DNA of 44,518 nt from an uncultured Bacillota bacterium. Lineage in GTDB: Bacteria; Bacillota; Clostridia; Lachnospirales; Lachnospiraceae. A model generated the notes under the pieces. It had not been told where the DNA came from, searched no databases, and saw only the letters and a program-made list of their open reading frames with translations. Below are positions 31,555 to 40,386 of the stretch, one piece after another (position 1 is the stretch's first letter; every line of letters starts with the position of its first letter). Where the stretch lies: contig CAJKMA010000020.1 in assembly GCA_905200905.1 (NCBI GenBank), positions 1 to 44,518 on the forward strand. The letters run 5' to 3'. The position numbers and the translations under genes were made by a program.

Positions 31555-32934
31555 TTATTTCAAAAACATCCGCAGCAATTTTTCATGGACTGCGCGATAA
31601 GGTTGGTAGCGCATAGGCAAATCCACCCAGGTTTTCTTATCTACAATACTTTTATAATGAGAGAAGGTCCGGAAGCCATCTTTGCCATGATAGGAACCCA
31701 TACCGCTTTCTCCAAAGCCGCCAAATCCCATTTCACTGGTAGCCAGATGAATAATCGTATCATTGATGCATCCACCTCCAAAACTACACCGAGAAGTCAC
31801 TTTTCTTGCTATCTGCCTATCTGAGGTAAAAAGGTACAAGGCAAGGGGATGAGCCATGGAGTTTATTTTTGCAATGGCGCTGTCAAGGGAATCATAGGTC
31901 AGGACCGGAAGTATAGGCCCAAAGATTTCTTCCTGCATAACCGGCTCCTCAAATGTTATCTGATTCATAAGGGTTGGTTCAATTTTCAGTAAGTCTTTAT
32001 TCGACTTTCCTCCATGAACCACTTTTTCTGGCTGAATGAGTCCTAAAATTCGGGAAAAATGTTTCTCGTTGATAATCTTTCCATAGGATTCATTAGAGAG
32101 TGGGTGGTCTGTAAATTGGAGAAGAATTTGTTTTTTTAGTTCTGCTACAAGGGCATCTCGAATAGAAGCATCACAGTAAATGTAATCAGGAGCTACACAA
32201 GTTTGGCCGCAATTTAAAAATTTACCGAAGACAATCCGTTTGGCTGCCAGTTTCAAATTGGCAGATTTTTCTACAATACAGGGACTTTTCCCACCTAATT
32301 CCAAGGTGACAGGTGTAAGGTGGCGGGAAGCACTTTTCATAACCTCGCGTCCTATATTCTGGCTTCCGGTAAAGAAAATATAATCAAAATGTTGTTCCAG
32401 AAGGCAGGTGTTTTCTGCACGCCCTCCCGTTACCAGAGCAACGTATTCTTCCTGGAAGCTTTCCTGAATGAGCTCCTCCATAATTTTACTGGTATTCGGG
32501 GAATAGGCGCTTGGTTTGAGAATGACTGTATTTCCGGCAGCAATGGCATCTACCAGAGGGTCTATGGTAAGAAGAAACGGATAATTCCAAGGGCTCATAA
32601 CCAGAACCACACCATAAGGGGATGGTTTCTTGTAGCTTCGGGAGTGAAACTGAGCCAGAGGTGTGTGGACTGTTTTTTCTTTTGCATAGGAGTGGATATG
32701 CTTCAGCATATAGTCAATTTCACTGAGCACCAGACCCACTTCACACATATAGCCTTCAAATCGGCTTTTTCCTAAATCTTGTTTTAAAGCATGAATAATG
32801 GCAGCTTCTTGTTTTTGTATGCATATTTTCAGTTTTTTTAATGCTCGGATTCTATAGTTGATATCCAGAGTTACACCTGAATAAAAAAAGTGTCGTTGTT
32901 TTTTTACAAGCATTTGAATTTCGTGTTCCGTCAT
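31555..32934 (-). CDS. NAD(P)-dependent aldehyde dehydrogenase, class 3-like
   Basis: A 459-residue aldehyde dehydrogenase oxidising an aliphatic or aromatic aldehyde to the acid. Motifs: SPWNYPFLL and LKPSAYSPNTS for the cofactor, FTGSQNIGREVM (Rossmann turn), general base Glu212 in LELGGKSPC, nucleophile Cys246 in NCGQTCVAPD, then EEIFGPILPV. It lacks a long N-terminal extension and has a C-terminal tail resembling class 3 enzymes, which often attach to membranes. Promoter TTGACA/TATAAT lies 55-85 bp upstream. Monocistronic. Confidence 0.92.
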   Translation of the reverse strand: MTEHEIQMLVKKQRHFFYSGVTLDINYRIRALKKLKICIQKQEAAIIHALKQDLGKSRFEGYMCEVGLVLSEIDYMLKHIHSYAKEKTVHTPLAQFHSRSYKKPSPYGVVLVMSPWNYPFLLTIDPLVDAIAAGNTVILKPSAYSPNTSKIMEELIQESFQEEYVALVTGGRAENTCLLEQHFDYIFFTGSQNIGREVMKSASRHLTPVTLELGGKSPCIVEKSANLKLAAKRIVFGKFLNCGQTCVAPDYIYCDASIRDALVAELKKQILLQFTDHPLSNESYGKIINEKHFSRILGLIQPEKVVHGGKSNKDLLKIEPTLMNQITFEEPVMQEEIFGPILPVLTYDSLDSAIAKINSMAHPLALYLFTSDRQIARKVTSRCSFGGGCINDTIIHLATSEMGFGGFGESGMGSYHGKDGFRTFSHYKSIVDKKTWVDLPMRYQPYRAVHEKLLRMFLK

Positions 32935-32987
32935 AGTTTCTGCACCTCACTTTTTCATTTTTTCCCCAATCAACAATATTTATAAAA

Positions 32988-33017
32988 ATTATAAGTATGC
33001 CCGAAGGAATTTGTCAA
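32988..33017 (-). promoter_or_regulatory. Promoter of the aldehyde dehydrogenase gene
   Basis: On the minus strand TTGACA (33017-33012), 18-bp spacer, TATAAT (32993-32988). Confidence 0.75.
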
Positions 33018-33125
33018 GTTTCTTTTAAAAGGATTAAGAAGGCTTTCGCAAAGGTAGTCAGGGCATTTTACTTGTGGTAGAATAAAGTATCAGATGATAC
33101 AGAGCGGACAGAAAAGGAGGTATTT

Positions 33126-34088
33126 ATGAAAAAAGGTAAAAAAATTTATGTGATGGGTCTTTTGGTACTTTTGACATTGGGATTGTGCACCTGCGGGCAG
33201 AAAGAAGAAACAGCGAAGGATGTTGCTACAAATGAAGTTGGCTATGCCAGTGCAGCTGCCTTTGAACAGGAGCAGGGGACATCAGAAGATGTTGCAGACA
33301 CAGGGGAAGGGATGAAGGAGAATGAAGGCGAGGTAAAAGCCCCAAATACCAGTCAGAAGTTAATACGGTATCTGGATTATACCATTGAAACAAAAGAGTT
33401 TGATACCTTTGTTCAGGAGTTGGGAGAATTGGTCAGCACTGCAAAAGGGTATGTGGAACAGTCCGAAGTTTCCCAAGATGAAGCTCAAAGCTATGCACAG
33501 GGAAAACGGTATGCTTCTTACACTTTGCGGATTCCAGCAGATGGGCTTGAAGCTTTTAAACAGGAGTTTCAGGAAAAGGGGACAATTACAAGGCAATCAG
33601 AGCGTGTGGAGGATGTGACTTTGAATTATGTAGATGTAGAAAGCCACATTACAGCCTTAAAGACAGAACAGGATAGCCTCTTAAAAATGCTGGAGCAGGC
33701 AGATACCATAGAAACGATTCTGGCAATCCAGAATCAGCTCACCCAGGTGCGGTATCAACTAGAGAGCTACGAATCTCAGAAGAGAACGTATGACAATGAT
33801 ATAAATTACAGCACCGTCTATGTATATGTTCAGGAGGTAGAACGGGAGAGCCAGAACACAGACACCTATGGAGGAGAACTTTTGGAGAAACTGTCTGGAA
33901 ATTTCCATGGAATTTTAACAGGACTTCGCTCCTTTTCCCTGTGGTTTCTTGGGGCAATGCCTTATTGGATTCTGCTGGGACTGCTTTTCTTGATTTTCTG
34001 TGTGGTATATAAAAAAGCAACGAAGAAAAAACGAAAAGCACATGACAAAGAGCCGGAAGAAACATCGGAAGAGAAACAAGAGGAATAA
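33126..34088 (+). CDS. DUF4349 lipoprotein
   Basis: A 320-residue surface lipoprotein. Signal sequence with lipobox-like LGLCTCG near residue 20-25. Acidic linker to about 75, the DUF4349 domain (RYLDYTIETKEFDTFV ... YVDVESHITALKTEQDSLLKM) with a coiled coil at 180-220, and a C-terminal membrane helix (WILLGLLFLIFCVVY) followed by a Lys/Glu-rich cytoplasmic tail. The tail means it may be doubly anchored. AAAGGAGG precedes ATG. Function of DUF4349 is unknown; the YdcF-like gene follows five bases later. Confidence 0.82.
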   Translation: MKKGKKIYVMGLLVLLTLGLCTCGQKEETAKDVATNEVGYASAAAFEQEQGTSEDVADTGEGMKENEGEVKAPNTSQKLIRYLDYTIETKEFDTFVQELGELVSTAKGYVEQSEVSQDEAQSYAQGKRYASYTLRIPADGLEAFKQEFQEKGTITRQSERVEDVTLNYVDVESHITALKTEQDSLLKMLEQADTIETILAIQNQLTQVRYQLESYESQKRTYDNDINYSTVYVYVQEVERESQNTDTYGGELLEKLSGNFHGILTGLRSFSLWFLGAMPYWILLGLLFLIFCVVYKKATKKKRKAHDKEPEETSEEKQEE

Positions 34089-34093
34089 AAAGT

Positions 34094-34714
34094 ATGAATC
34101 AGGCATTTTTAAATCAGATGACAGAGTTTATTTTTGTAGAACATAAGCTGCAAAAGGCAGACATTATTTTTATACCGGGAAGCGGTCATCCACAGCTTGC
34201 AGAGGAAGCAGCACACTTATATAAGCAGGGGCTTGCTCCATGGATTTTGCCTTCTGGTCGGTACAGCGTTACCAAGGGGAAATTTATGGGTGTGCAGGAA
34301 AAACAGGAATGCTATCCTGGAGCTTTTGAAACCGAATGGGAGTTTCTGGAACAGGTGCTAATACAAAATAAAGTTCCTCAAGAGGTGATTTTGAAAGAGA
34401 ATCAGGCCACCTACACCTATGAAAATGCCATTTACTCCAGAAAGGTGACAGATCAGATGGGATTGGAAGTAAAACAGGCAATTCTTTGTTGCAAGCCTTA
34501 CCATGCCAGAAGATGTCTTTTGTATTATCAACTTTTATATCCCGATACAGAATTTTTGGTGCATCCCATTAAAGATAGTTCTGTTCGCAGAGACAACTGG
34601 TTTCTCACAGAACAGGGAACCAATCTGGTTTTTGGGGAGATAGAGCGGATTGGAACCCAGTTTCATGAGATTATGCGAGAAATGAGAGAATCCTCTGCAA
34701 GTACAGAGGCATAA
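34094..34714 (+). CDS. YdcF/DUF218-like protein
   Basis: A 206-residue protein of the DUF218 (YdcF, SanA/ElyC) superfamily. Motifs: ADIIFIPGSGHP for the first strand-loop, then ENAIYSRKV and CKPYHARRCLLYYQ. ElyC/SanA members act in envelope polysaccharide metabolism. This is a soluble short form without the N-terminal membrane helix. Cotranscribed with the DUF4349 gene. Confidence 0.8.
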   Translation: MNQAFLNQMTEFIFVEHKLQKADIIFIPGSGHPQLAEEAAHLYKQGLAPWILPSGRYSVTKGKFMGVQEKQECYPGAFETEWEFLEQVLIQNKVPQEVILKENQATYTYENAIYSRKVTDQMGLEVKQAILCCKPYHARRCLLYYQLLYPDTEFLVHPIKDSSVRRDNWFLTEQGTNLVFGEIERIGTQFHEIMREMRESSASTEA

Positions 34715-34754
34715 TTCAACAATAGTTTTCGATATACCGAAAATCATTGTTGAA
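34715..34754. other. Inverted repeat after the YdcF-like gene
   Basis: TTCAACAAT + TTTTCG (34715-34731) mirrors CGAAAA + ATTGTTGAA (34738-34754) with a 2-nt internal loop. No T run on the plus strand, so either a weak terminator or an operator for the next gene. Confidence 0.5.
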
Positions 34755-34821
34755 AATAGAAAAAGATTACGGTATACTTGGATAAAAGCTGCATATACTT
34801 ATACAAAGGAGGTATATCGTA

Positions 34822-36024
34822 ATGATTAAAAGAGAAGAGTATCTGAAAAAAATACGTCCGTTTATGAGTAAAGAAATCGTTAAGGTTCTGACAGGGATAA
34901 GACGATGTGGGAAATCGGTTATGTTGGAACTGATTAAAGAAGATCTGGTTTTGCAGGGAATAAAGAAAGAAAATTTTTTTACAGTAAATTTTGAAACAGG
35001 TGCGGTTTCTTATGTGAAATCCCTGGAAGAAACCTATGAGGTTGTAAAAGAGTTTGCTGCAAAAAGAAAAGAAAAAATCTATTTATTTTTTGATGAAATT
35101 CAGGAACTTCCACATTGGGAAAATTTAATCAATTCTATTATGATAGATTTTGATGCTGATATTTATATTACAGGTTCCAATGCAAAAATGCTTTCAGGGG
35201 AATTGGCAACGTATCTGGGTGGGCGATATGTAGAGTTTAAAATCTATCCGTTTTCTTTTGCAGAAGTGTTACAGATGTTACCGAGCAAACCAGAAGCAGA
35301 GGTTTTTCAGATCTATTTAACGAGAGGAGGTATGCCATTTCTGTATCAATTTCCTTTTGATGAAATGAGTAGTAAGCAATATTTGTGTGATATCTATGAT
35401 TCCATTGTATTGAAAGATATTGTACAGAGGAATAAGATTCGTGATACGGAACAATTTAAGAGAGTTCTTCTATATTTTATTGCAGAAATTGGACATACGT
35501 TTTCAGCGGACAATATGATGAAATATATGAAAAGCGAGAAGAGGACGGTTTCTTCAGAGACACTTTATAATTATATTGATTATTGTAAAACTGCATGCTT
35601 GATTCATATGGCTTCAAGAGAAGATATAATAGGAAAAAAATTGCTTAAATTTCAAGAAAAATCCTATCTTACAGATCATGGAATCCGCGAGGCAATCTAT
35701 GGAAATAACATGCGTGACATTCAGCAGATTTTGGAGAATATTGTATATATGGAATTGCTCCGAAGAGGATATGATGTCTATATTGGGAAGGTAGGGCCAA
35801 AAGAAGTAGATTTTGTGGCACGATCAGGGGCAGATAAATGTTATGTACAAGTAACCTACTTATTAGCAAGCGAGGAAACTGTGGAGAGAGAATTTTCTGT
35901 TTTGGAACAAATTCCAGATAACTATCCTAAATATGTTGTATCCATGGATGAGATAAACAGAGGGCGTAACGGAATCAAACATATCAATATTAGAAAATTT
36001 TTATTGATGGATCATTATATGTAA
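34822..36024 (+). CDS. AAA_14/DUF4143 ATPase
   Basis: A complete 400-residue protein of the AAA_14 plus DUF4143 pair. P-loop GIRRCGKSVML (residues 24-34), Walker B IYLFFDEIQE, sensor ITGSNAKML. A winged helix (RTVSSETLYNYIDYCKTACLI) follows, and a C-terminal PD-(D/E)XK-like strand set EVDFVARSGADKCYVQV. AAAGGAGGT lies before ATG. These are frequent in multiple copies in gut anaerobes. Role unknown; sometimes suspected in mobile-element or defence contexts. Confidence 0.86.
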   Translation: MIKREEYLKKIRPFMSKEIVKVLTGIRRCGKSVMLELIKEDLVLQGIKKENFFTVNFETGAVSYVKSLEETYEVVKEFAAKRKEKIYLFFDEIQELPHWENLINSIMIDFDADIYITGSNAKMLSGELATYLGGRYVEFKIYPFSFAEVLQMLPSKPEAEVFQIYLTRGGMPFLYQFPFDEMSSKQYLCDIYDSIVLKDIVQRNKIRDTEQFKRVLLYFIAEIGHTFSADNMMKYMKSEKRTVSSETLYNYIDYCKTACLIHMASREDIIGKKLLKFQEKSYLTDHGIREAIYGNNMRDIQQILENIVYMELLRRGYDVYIGKVGPKEVDFVARSGADKCYVQVTYLLASEETVEREFSVLEQIPDNYPKYVVSMDEINRGRNGIKHINIRKFLLMDHYM

Positions 36025-36036
36025 AGTATATAAGAT

Positions 36037-36085
36037 AAAAAACAGGCGGCATACATCTTTCAAGAAGGTGTATACCGCTGTTTTT
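36037..36085. terminator. Bidirectional terminator between the ATPase and pflA
   Basis: AAAAAACAG ... CGG-ATACATCTT pairs with AAGGTGTAT-CCG ... CTGTTTTT. Serves convergent genes. Confidence 0.85.
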
Positions 36086-36086
36086 G

Positions 36087-36860
36087 TCAGTGTCTGTGTG
36101 CAGCAATACTCTGTAAAATGCGTTGTCTGGCTTTAAAAGCCTGTTCTTTTGGCAGGTTTTCCATACCCTTTAGAGGATAAGGCATCCCAATCTGCTGATA
36201 TTTTTGTTCTCCCATATTGTGATAAGGAAGAACTTCCAGGCCTTTTATATTTTTATGGGCAGCAATGAGTTTTCCCAAATCATCCAGCTCCTGGGGGCTG
36301 TCAGTGATGCCTGCCACAATCACATGGCGAATGATTACAGAAACCTTTTGCTTTTCTGTAAATGCAAGAAAATCCAAGACAGGACTCTGGCTATGTCCTG
36401 TCAGTTGTTTATGTCCTTCTGGATGGCTATGCTTCAGATCCAGGAGAATCAAATCCGTAGAATCAAGAAGGCGGGCATACGCATCCTTTTGCTTCGGACG
36501 AAACAAAATTCCTGAGGTGTCCAGACAAGTGTGAATACCTTTTGCTTTAGCTGTCTCAAAAAGTTCCGTGAGAAAAGGAAGCTGTAACAAAGGTTCTCCA
36601 CCTGTAACCGTAATTCCGCCATTTACGTAGTAAGTTTTATTTTTTTCGTAGAGCTTCAGAATTTCGGAAACGGTCATGGGGTGGCCGCCTTTGGGACTCC
36701 AGGTGTCCGGATTGTGGCAGTATAGGCAGCGCATAGGACAGCCCTGGAGAAAAATTACCAGGCGGATTCCAGGACCATCTACAGTGCCAAAGGTTTCAAT
36801 GGAATGCACATAGCCAGTGTTCTTAGATTCCACTGTGGAAAGTTCTGGAGATGACTTCAT
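36087..36860 (-). CDS. pflA: Pyruvate formate-lyase activating enzyme (radical SAM)
   Basis: A 257-residue radical-SAM activase that abstracts a hydrogen from the glycine of pyruvate formate-lyase. The 4Fe-4S ligands are Cys41, Cys45 and Cys48 in GCPMRCLYCHNP; SAM motif GGITVTGGEP. The N-terminus carries GYVHSIETFGTVDGPGIR. ATG 36860 has AAAGGA upstream and overlaps the radical-domain gene by 38 bp, so translation is coupled. Its substrate glycine is in that neighbouring 80-aa protein. Confidence 0.93.
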   Translation of the reverse strand: MKSSPELSTVESKNTGYVHSIETFGTVDGPGIRLVIFLQGCPMRCLYCHNPDTWSPKGGHPMTVSEILKLYEKNKTYYVNGGITVTGGEPLLQLPFLTELFETAKAKGIHTCLDTSGILFRPKQKDAYARLLDSTDLILLDLKHSHPEGHKQLTGHSQSPVLDFLAFTEKQKVSVIIRHVIVAGITDSPQELDDLGKLIAAHKNIKGLEVLPYHNMGEQKYQQIGMPYPLKGMENLPKEQAFKARQRILQSIAAHRH

Positions 36861-37065
36861 CCTGTTGTTCCTTTGTGAGTTTGTGGAAGTTTACTGCATA
36901 TCCGGACACACGCACAGTAAGCTGAGGGTATTTTTCTGGATGTTTCTGAGCATCCAGAAGAGTTTCTTTTGTAAATACATTTACATTTAAGTGGTGTCCG
37001 CCTTTTTCGGCATAGCCATCTAATAATCCAACTAAGTTGTCAATTTGAGCGTCACTGATATTCAT
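36823..37065 (-). CDS. Stand-alone glycyl-radical domain of pyruvate formate-lyase (GrcA-like)
   Basis: An 80-residue protein equal to the last 75 residues of a normal pyruvate formate-lyase. It reads DGYAEKGGHHLNVNVF, then LTVRVSGYAVNF with radical Gly55, and EEQQDEVISRTFH-like end (KEQQDEVISRTFHSGI). AAAAAGGAG lies nine bases before its ATG and 18 bases separate it from the catalytic chain. In E. coli the homologous YfiD/GrcA repairs an intact enzyme; here the catalytic chain has no radical domain, so this subunit is needed for any activity. Confidence 0.9.
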   Translation of the reverse strand: MNISDAQIDNLVGLLDGYAEKGGHHLNVNVFTKETLLDAQKHPEKYPQLTVRVSGYAVNFHKLTKEQQDEVISRTFHSGI

Positions 37066-37083
37066 AGTAGTATTCTCCTTTTT

Positions 37084-39168
37084 TTAGTTTTTTGCTTCAA
37101 ATTCCAGGTTCGGTTCACAGCAGGCACAATCCGGTTCAAGCTCAAAGGTGATATCATTGAAGAAGATAGCATCTTCTTTTCCAAGAGCTCCAGGAATGAT
37201 GGAGAAGGTATTGGAAATTCCATCCTGTGCGTCCAGAAACGGCAGTTTGGACACAGAGTTCAAAGATGCAACAGCGCCTTTGCTGTCTCTGTGATGCATG
37301 GGATTGGCGCCTGGGGCAAAGGCTTCTCCAGCCTTCCTTCCGTCTGGTGTGGAGCCAGTGGCTTTTCCATAGACCACGTTAGAAGTAATGGTCAGGATGG
37401 AAGTAGTAGGAATGCCACCCCTGTAGGTGTGGTTTGCTTTAATATACTGCATAAATTCATGGACAATGTTATAGGCAATGTTATCTACTCGGTCATCATC
37501 ATTTCCGTATTTTGGAAAATCACCCTGGGTTTCATAATCCACAACAATGCCATTTTCATCTCGTATGGTTTTTACTTTGGCATATTTAATGGCAGACAGG
37601 GAATCAGCCACCACAGAAAGACCGGCGATGCCTGTAGCAAACCAACGGGTGACTTTCTGGTCATGAAGAGCCATCTGCATTCGTTCATAACTGTATTTAT
37701 CATGCATATAGTGTATGACATTTAAAGTATTTACATACACCTGTGCCAGCCATTTCATCATATCTCGGAAACGTTCCATGACCTCCTCATATTCCAGATA
37801 TTCGGAAGTGATGGGACGAAATTTAGGGCCAACCTGTTTTTTGGAAACTTCATCCACACCGCCGTTAATAGCATACAGAAGGCACTTGGCAAGATTCGCT
37901 CTGGCTCCGAAAAACTGCATTTCTTTTCCAACTCGCATGGAAGATACGCAGCAGGCAATGGCATAATCGTCTCCATGGGTCACACGCATTAAGTCATCAT
38001 TTTCATACTGAATAGAAGAGGAGGCAATGGAGGTTTTTGCACAGTAACGCTTGAAATTTCTGGGTAGTTTGGTGGACCATAATACCGTCAGGTTTGGTTC
38101 GGGAGCAGTTCCAAGATTAGACAAGGTGTGCAGGTAGCGGTAGGACATTTTTGTTACCATGTGACGTCCATCAATGCCCATTCCCGCAATTGCTTCGGTT
38201 ACCCAGGTGGGGTCGCCGGAAAACAGGGCATTATATTCTGGTGTCCTTGCAAATTTTACGAGACGTAGTTTCATAATGAAATGGTCTACAAATTCTTGAA
38301 TTTGTTCTTCTGTAAAGGTTCCTTCCCGCAAATCTCTTTCAGCGTAAATATCTAAGAAAGTAGAAGTACGGCCAAGAGACATGGCTGCTCCATTTTGTTC
38401 TTTAATAGCTGCCAGATAGCCGAAATATAGCCACTGAATGGCTTCTTGAGTATTTTTGGCAGGGCGGGAGATATCAAAGCCATAAATCTGCCCCAGTTCT
38501 TTTAAATCTTTTAATGCGCGAATCTGTTCAGAAAGCTCTTCCCGTTCTCTGGTAACGTCAGAGTACATAATGGTTCTGGTAGAATCCTTTTGCTGCTGTT
38601 TGTCCTCTATTAAGCGATCCACACCATACAGGGCCACCCTGCGGTAATCTCCAATAATACGCCCTCTGCCATAAGCATCTGGAAGTCCAGTAATAATGTG
38701 ACTAGAGCGGCATGCCCGCATTTCTGGTGTGTAAGCATCAAAAACTCCATCATTGTGGGTTTTTCTATGCTTTGTAAAAAACTCTACAATTTGAGGGTCA
38801 ACCTCATATCCGTTATCTTGGCAGGCTTTCATAGCCATACGGATTCCGCCATAGGGCTGAAGAGCACGTTTAAAAGGCTTATCCGTCTGAAAACCTACAA
38901 TGGTTTCTTTTTCTTTATCTAGGTATCCAGGGCCATGGGAAGTAATCGTGGAAATGATTTTAGTATCCATATCCAGTACACCGCCTTTGGCACGTTCCTG
39001 CTGGGTAAGAGCAAGGACCTGCTCCCATAAATCTTTTGTATTCTGTGTGGGGCCTGCAAGAAATGTTTCATCTTGGTCATAGGGAGTATAGTTCTTCTGA
39101 ATAAAGTCTCTGACATCGATTTCCTTTTCCCAGATCCCTCCCAAAAAGGAGTTCCATTCTGTCATCAT
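37084..39168 (-). CDS. pfl: Pyruvate formate-lyase catalytic chain lacking the glycyl-radical domain
   Basis: A 694-residue protein matching pyruvate formate-lyase (usually about 745-760 aa) from the N-terminus to the FSIIPGALGKED block. It carries the catalytic pair Cys406-Cys407 in AIACCVSSM and SNVVYGKATGSTPDGRKAGE near the C-terminus. It then has a 25-residue tail with a CACCEP motif instead of the radical domain. The enzyme splits pyruvate and CoA into acetyl-CoA and formate. Promoter TTGACA/TAAAAT lies 60-90 bp upstream, and the operon order is catalytic chain, radical subunit, activase. Confidence 0.93.
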   Translation of the reverse strand: MMTEWNSFLGGIWEKEIDVRDFIQKNYTPYDQDETFLAGPTQNTKDLWEQVLALTQQERAKGGVLDMDTKIISTITSHGPGYLDKEKETIVGFQTDKPFKRALQPYGGIRMAMKACQDNGYEVDPQIVEFFTKHRKTHNDGVFDAYTPEMRACRSSHIITGLPDAYGRGRIIGDYRRVALYGVDRLIEDKQQQKDSTRTIMYSDVTREREELSEQIRALKDLKELGQIYGFDISRPAKNTQEAIQWLYFGYLAAIKEQNGAAMSLGRTSTFLDIYAERDLREGTFTEEQIQEFVDHFIMKLRLVKFARTPEYNALFSGDPTWVTEAIAGMGIDGRHMVTKMSYRYLHTLSNLGTAPEPNLTVLWSTKLPRNFKRYCAKTSIASSSIQYENDDLMRVTHGDDYAIACCVSSMRVGKEMQFFGARANLAKCLLYAINGGVDEVSKKQVGPKFRPITSEYLEYEEVMERFRDMMKWLAQVYVNTLNVIHYMHDKYSYERMQMALHDQKVTRWFATGIAGLSVVADSLSAIKYAKVKTIRDENGIVVDYETQGDFPKYGNDDDRVDNIAYNIVHEFMQYIKANHTYRGGIPTTSILTITSNVVYGKATGSTPDGRKAGEAFAPGANPMHHRDSKGAVASLNSVSKLPFLDAQDGISNTFSIIPGALGKEDAIFFNDITFELEPDCACCEPNLEFEAKN

Positions 39169-39228
39169 AATGTGTTCATCCTCCTATATATAGTGGTTAG
39201 TTAAATATAACTTTTCGGTTATAGTGGG

Positions 39229-39257
39229 ATTTTATTATACTGGATAGAAATTGTCAA
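39229..39257 (-). promoter_or_regulatory. Promoter of the pyruvate formate-lyase operon
   Basis: On the minus strand TTGACA (39257-39252), 17-bp spacer, TAAAAT (39234-39229). Downstream lies the palindrome TATAAC-CGAAAA-GTTATA (39205-39222), a possible operator. Confidence 0.65.
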
Positions 39258-39433
39258 GGAGGTATTTTGTTTAAAATCTGGAACAAAAGTGATCGAAAAA
39301 TTTATATCCGTGTGTTAGTATATTTCTATACAAAGTGATGACTTAGAATTGACTGAGCTGCAAGCATGAGACGAAACTTAGTTATTATTTGATATCCTGC
39401 TGCAGAAATATTTTGGATAGAAGGATAGAAAAT

Positions 39434-39681
39434 ATGAGAGAAACAGGAATTAAACCAATAGTAATAGAGGAAATATGTGATATTGCCAGAAAATATAATG
39501 TGCAAAAAGTGATATAGACTTGGCAGTGCAAGGCGGTGATTTTATTCGTTTTATGCTGGATGTAAATGAGGAAACGAGCACCCTTTTGAAGTTTGATATT
39601 GTTAATTTAGATGAAGAAATACAAAATGAATTAAGAGAATCCATTAAAAAAGAAGGGAAGATAGTATATGAAGAAATTTGA
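39434..39681 (+). pseudogene. MntA-type nucleotidyltransferase antitoxin, internally deleted
   Basis: The first frame reads MRETGIKPIVIEEICDIARK up to QKV and then stops. The second frame starts SDIDLAVQGGDF and ends KEGKIVYEEI. Together they are the ends of a minimal nucleotidyltransferase of the MNT type, but the GSRARG catalytic loop between them is missing, so about 40-50 bases were deleted with frame loss. No HEPN partner follows, as is normal for HEPN/MNT toxin-antitoxin pairs. Confidence 0.7.
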
Positions 39682-39701
39682 ACATAGGAGGACGATAAAC
39701 C

Positions 39702-40052
39702 CAAAAGCTTCTTGAAAGCTACGCTCATAAAAACGACTATTTCCCTATCCGGTACTTTAGAGATGACGGAGTAAGCGGAACAACTTTCGAGTGTGAGGGT
39801 TTCCAAGCCATGTTTGCGGAGGGGGAAGCCGGAAATGTGAGTGCAGTTATTGTAAGGAGGGTTGATTACATGAGTTTTCCGTACTTCTACGGCAGAGACG
39901 TCGAGCAGTACTTATTTTACTGCATATCGAAGCCGGAGTTAGACAGCGAGAAAGGTATCGGATTGATTGAGTGCGTCCGGCAGATACGGGAAGAAACGGA
40001 GGTACGACGTTTCATTCATGCTGTTGTGGAGAATTTCAAGATAAAGGAATAA
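39702..40052 (+). pseudogene. Fused scar of a serine recombinase and a replication initiator (conjugative-element remnant)
   Basis: From 39702 the frame reads KLLESYAHKNDYF and RYFRDDGVSGTTFECEGFQ, matching the N-terminal part of large serine recombinases (TnpX/TndX type), then AVIVRRVDYM. It continues directly into SFPYFYGRDVEQYLFYCI, which matches the N-terminus of the RepA-like replication initiator of integrative elements, and ends in a shortened tail. Two unrelated gene pieces in one frame point to a deletion between them. The ATG at 39810 is not a true start. Confidence 0.68.
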
Positions 40053-40175
40053 GACGGTAATGTAGACAAGGGTAGTCAGAAAAAAGAGGATTGTCCTGTT
40101 GAATAGGGATAGAAAACACAGGCGCAATATGGTAGAATTAGAACAACAAATTAGAAGTTGCAAAGGAGACAAACT

Positions 40176-40319
40176 ATGGGTGAAAATTATTTGGATATGG
40201 CTACTGTTATAGTGATATTTTTTGCGCTCGGCATCTTATTATCAAGACTGGGAGGTGTTGGAGGAATTGTTGTAAGAATTAAAAGAATGGTTTGCAAGCT
40301 AATGGGACATAGAGACTGA
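40176..40319 (+). CDS. Small membrane peptide (47 aa)
   Basis: MGENYLDMATVIVIFFALGI: one membrane helix followed by a Gly-rich and basic tail (RIKRMVCKLMGHRD). AAAGGAGAC precedes ATG with ideal spacing. Not recognised. Confidence 0.5.
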   Translation: MGENYLDMATVIVIFFALGILLSRLGGVGGIVVRIKRMVCKLMGHRD

Positions 40320-40386
40320 GAGAAGCGATATAAACCGGAATTTATCAGAAAATGAGGAATAGTTGAAATGGAGGCGCTATAATAAC

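Noticed and set aside
37045..37725. Plus-strand reading frame of 226 codons inside the pyruvate formate-lyase operon
   Set aside because: It is antisense to the strongly conserved catalytic chain, with no ribosome site and no recognisable family.
39190..39225. Rex-type redox operator before the pyruvate formate-lyase operon
   Set aside because: GTTAAATATAAC has an inner gap shorter than the TTGTTAA-N4-TTAACAA consensus. Only the plain TATAAC/GTTATA palindrome can be claimed.
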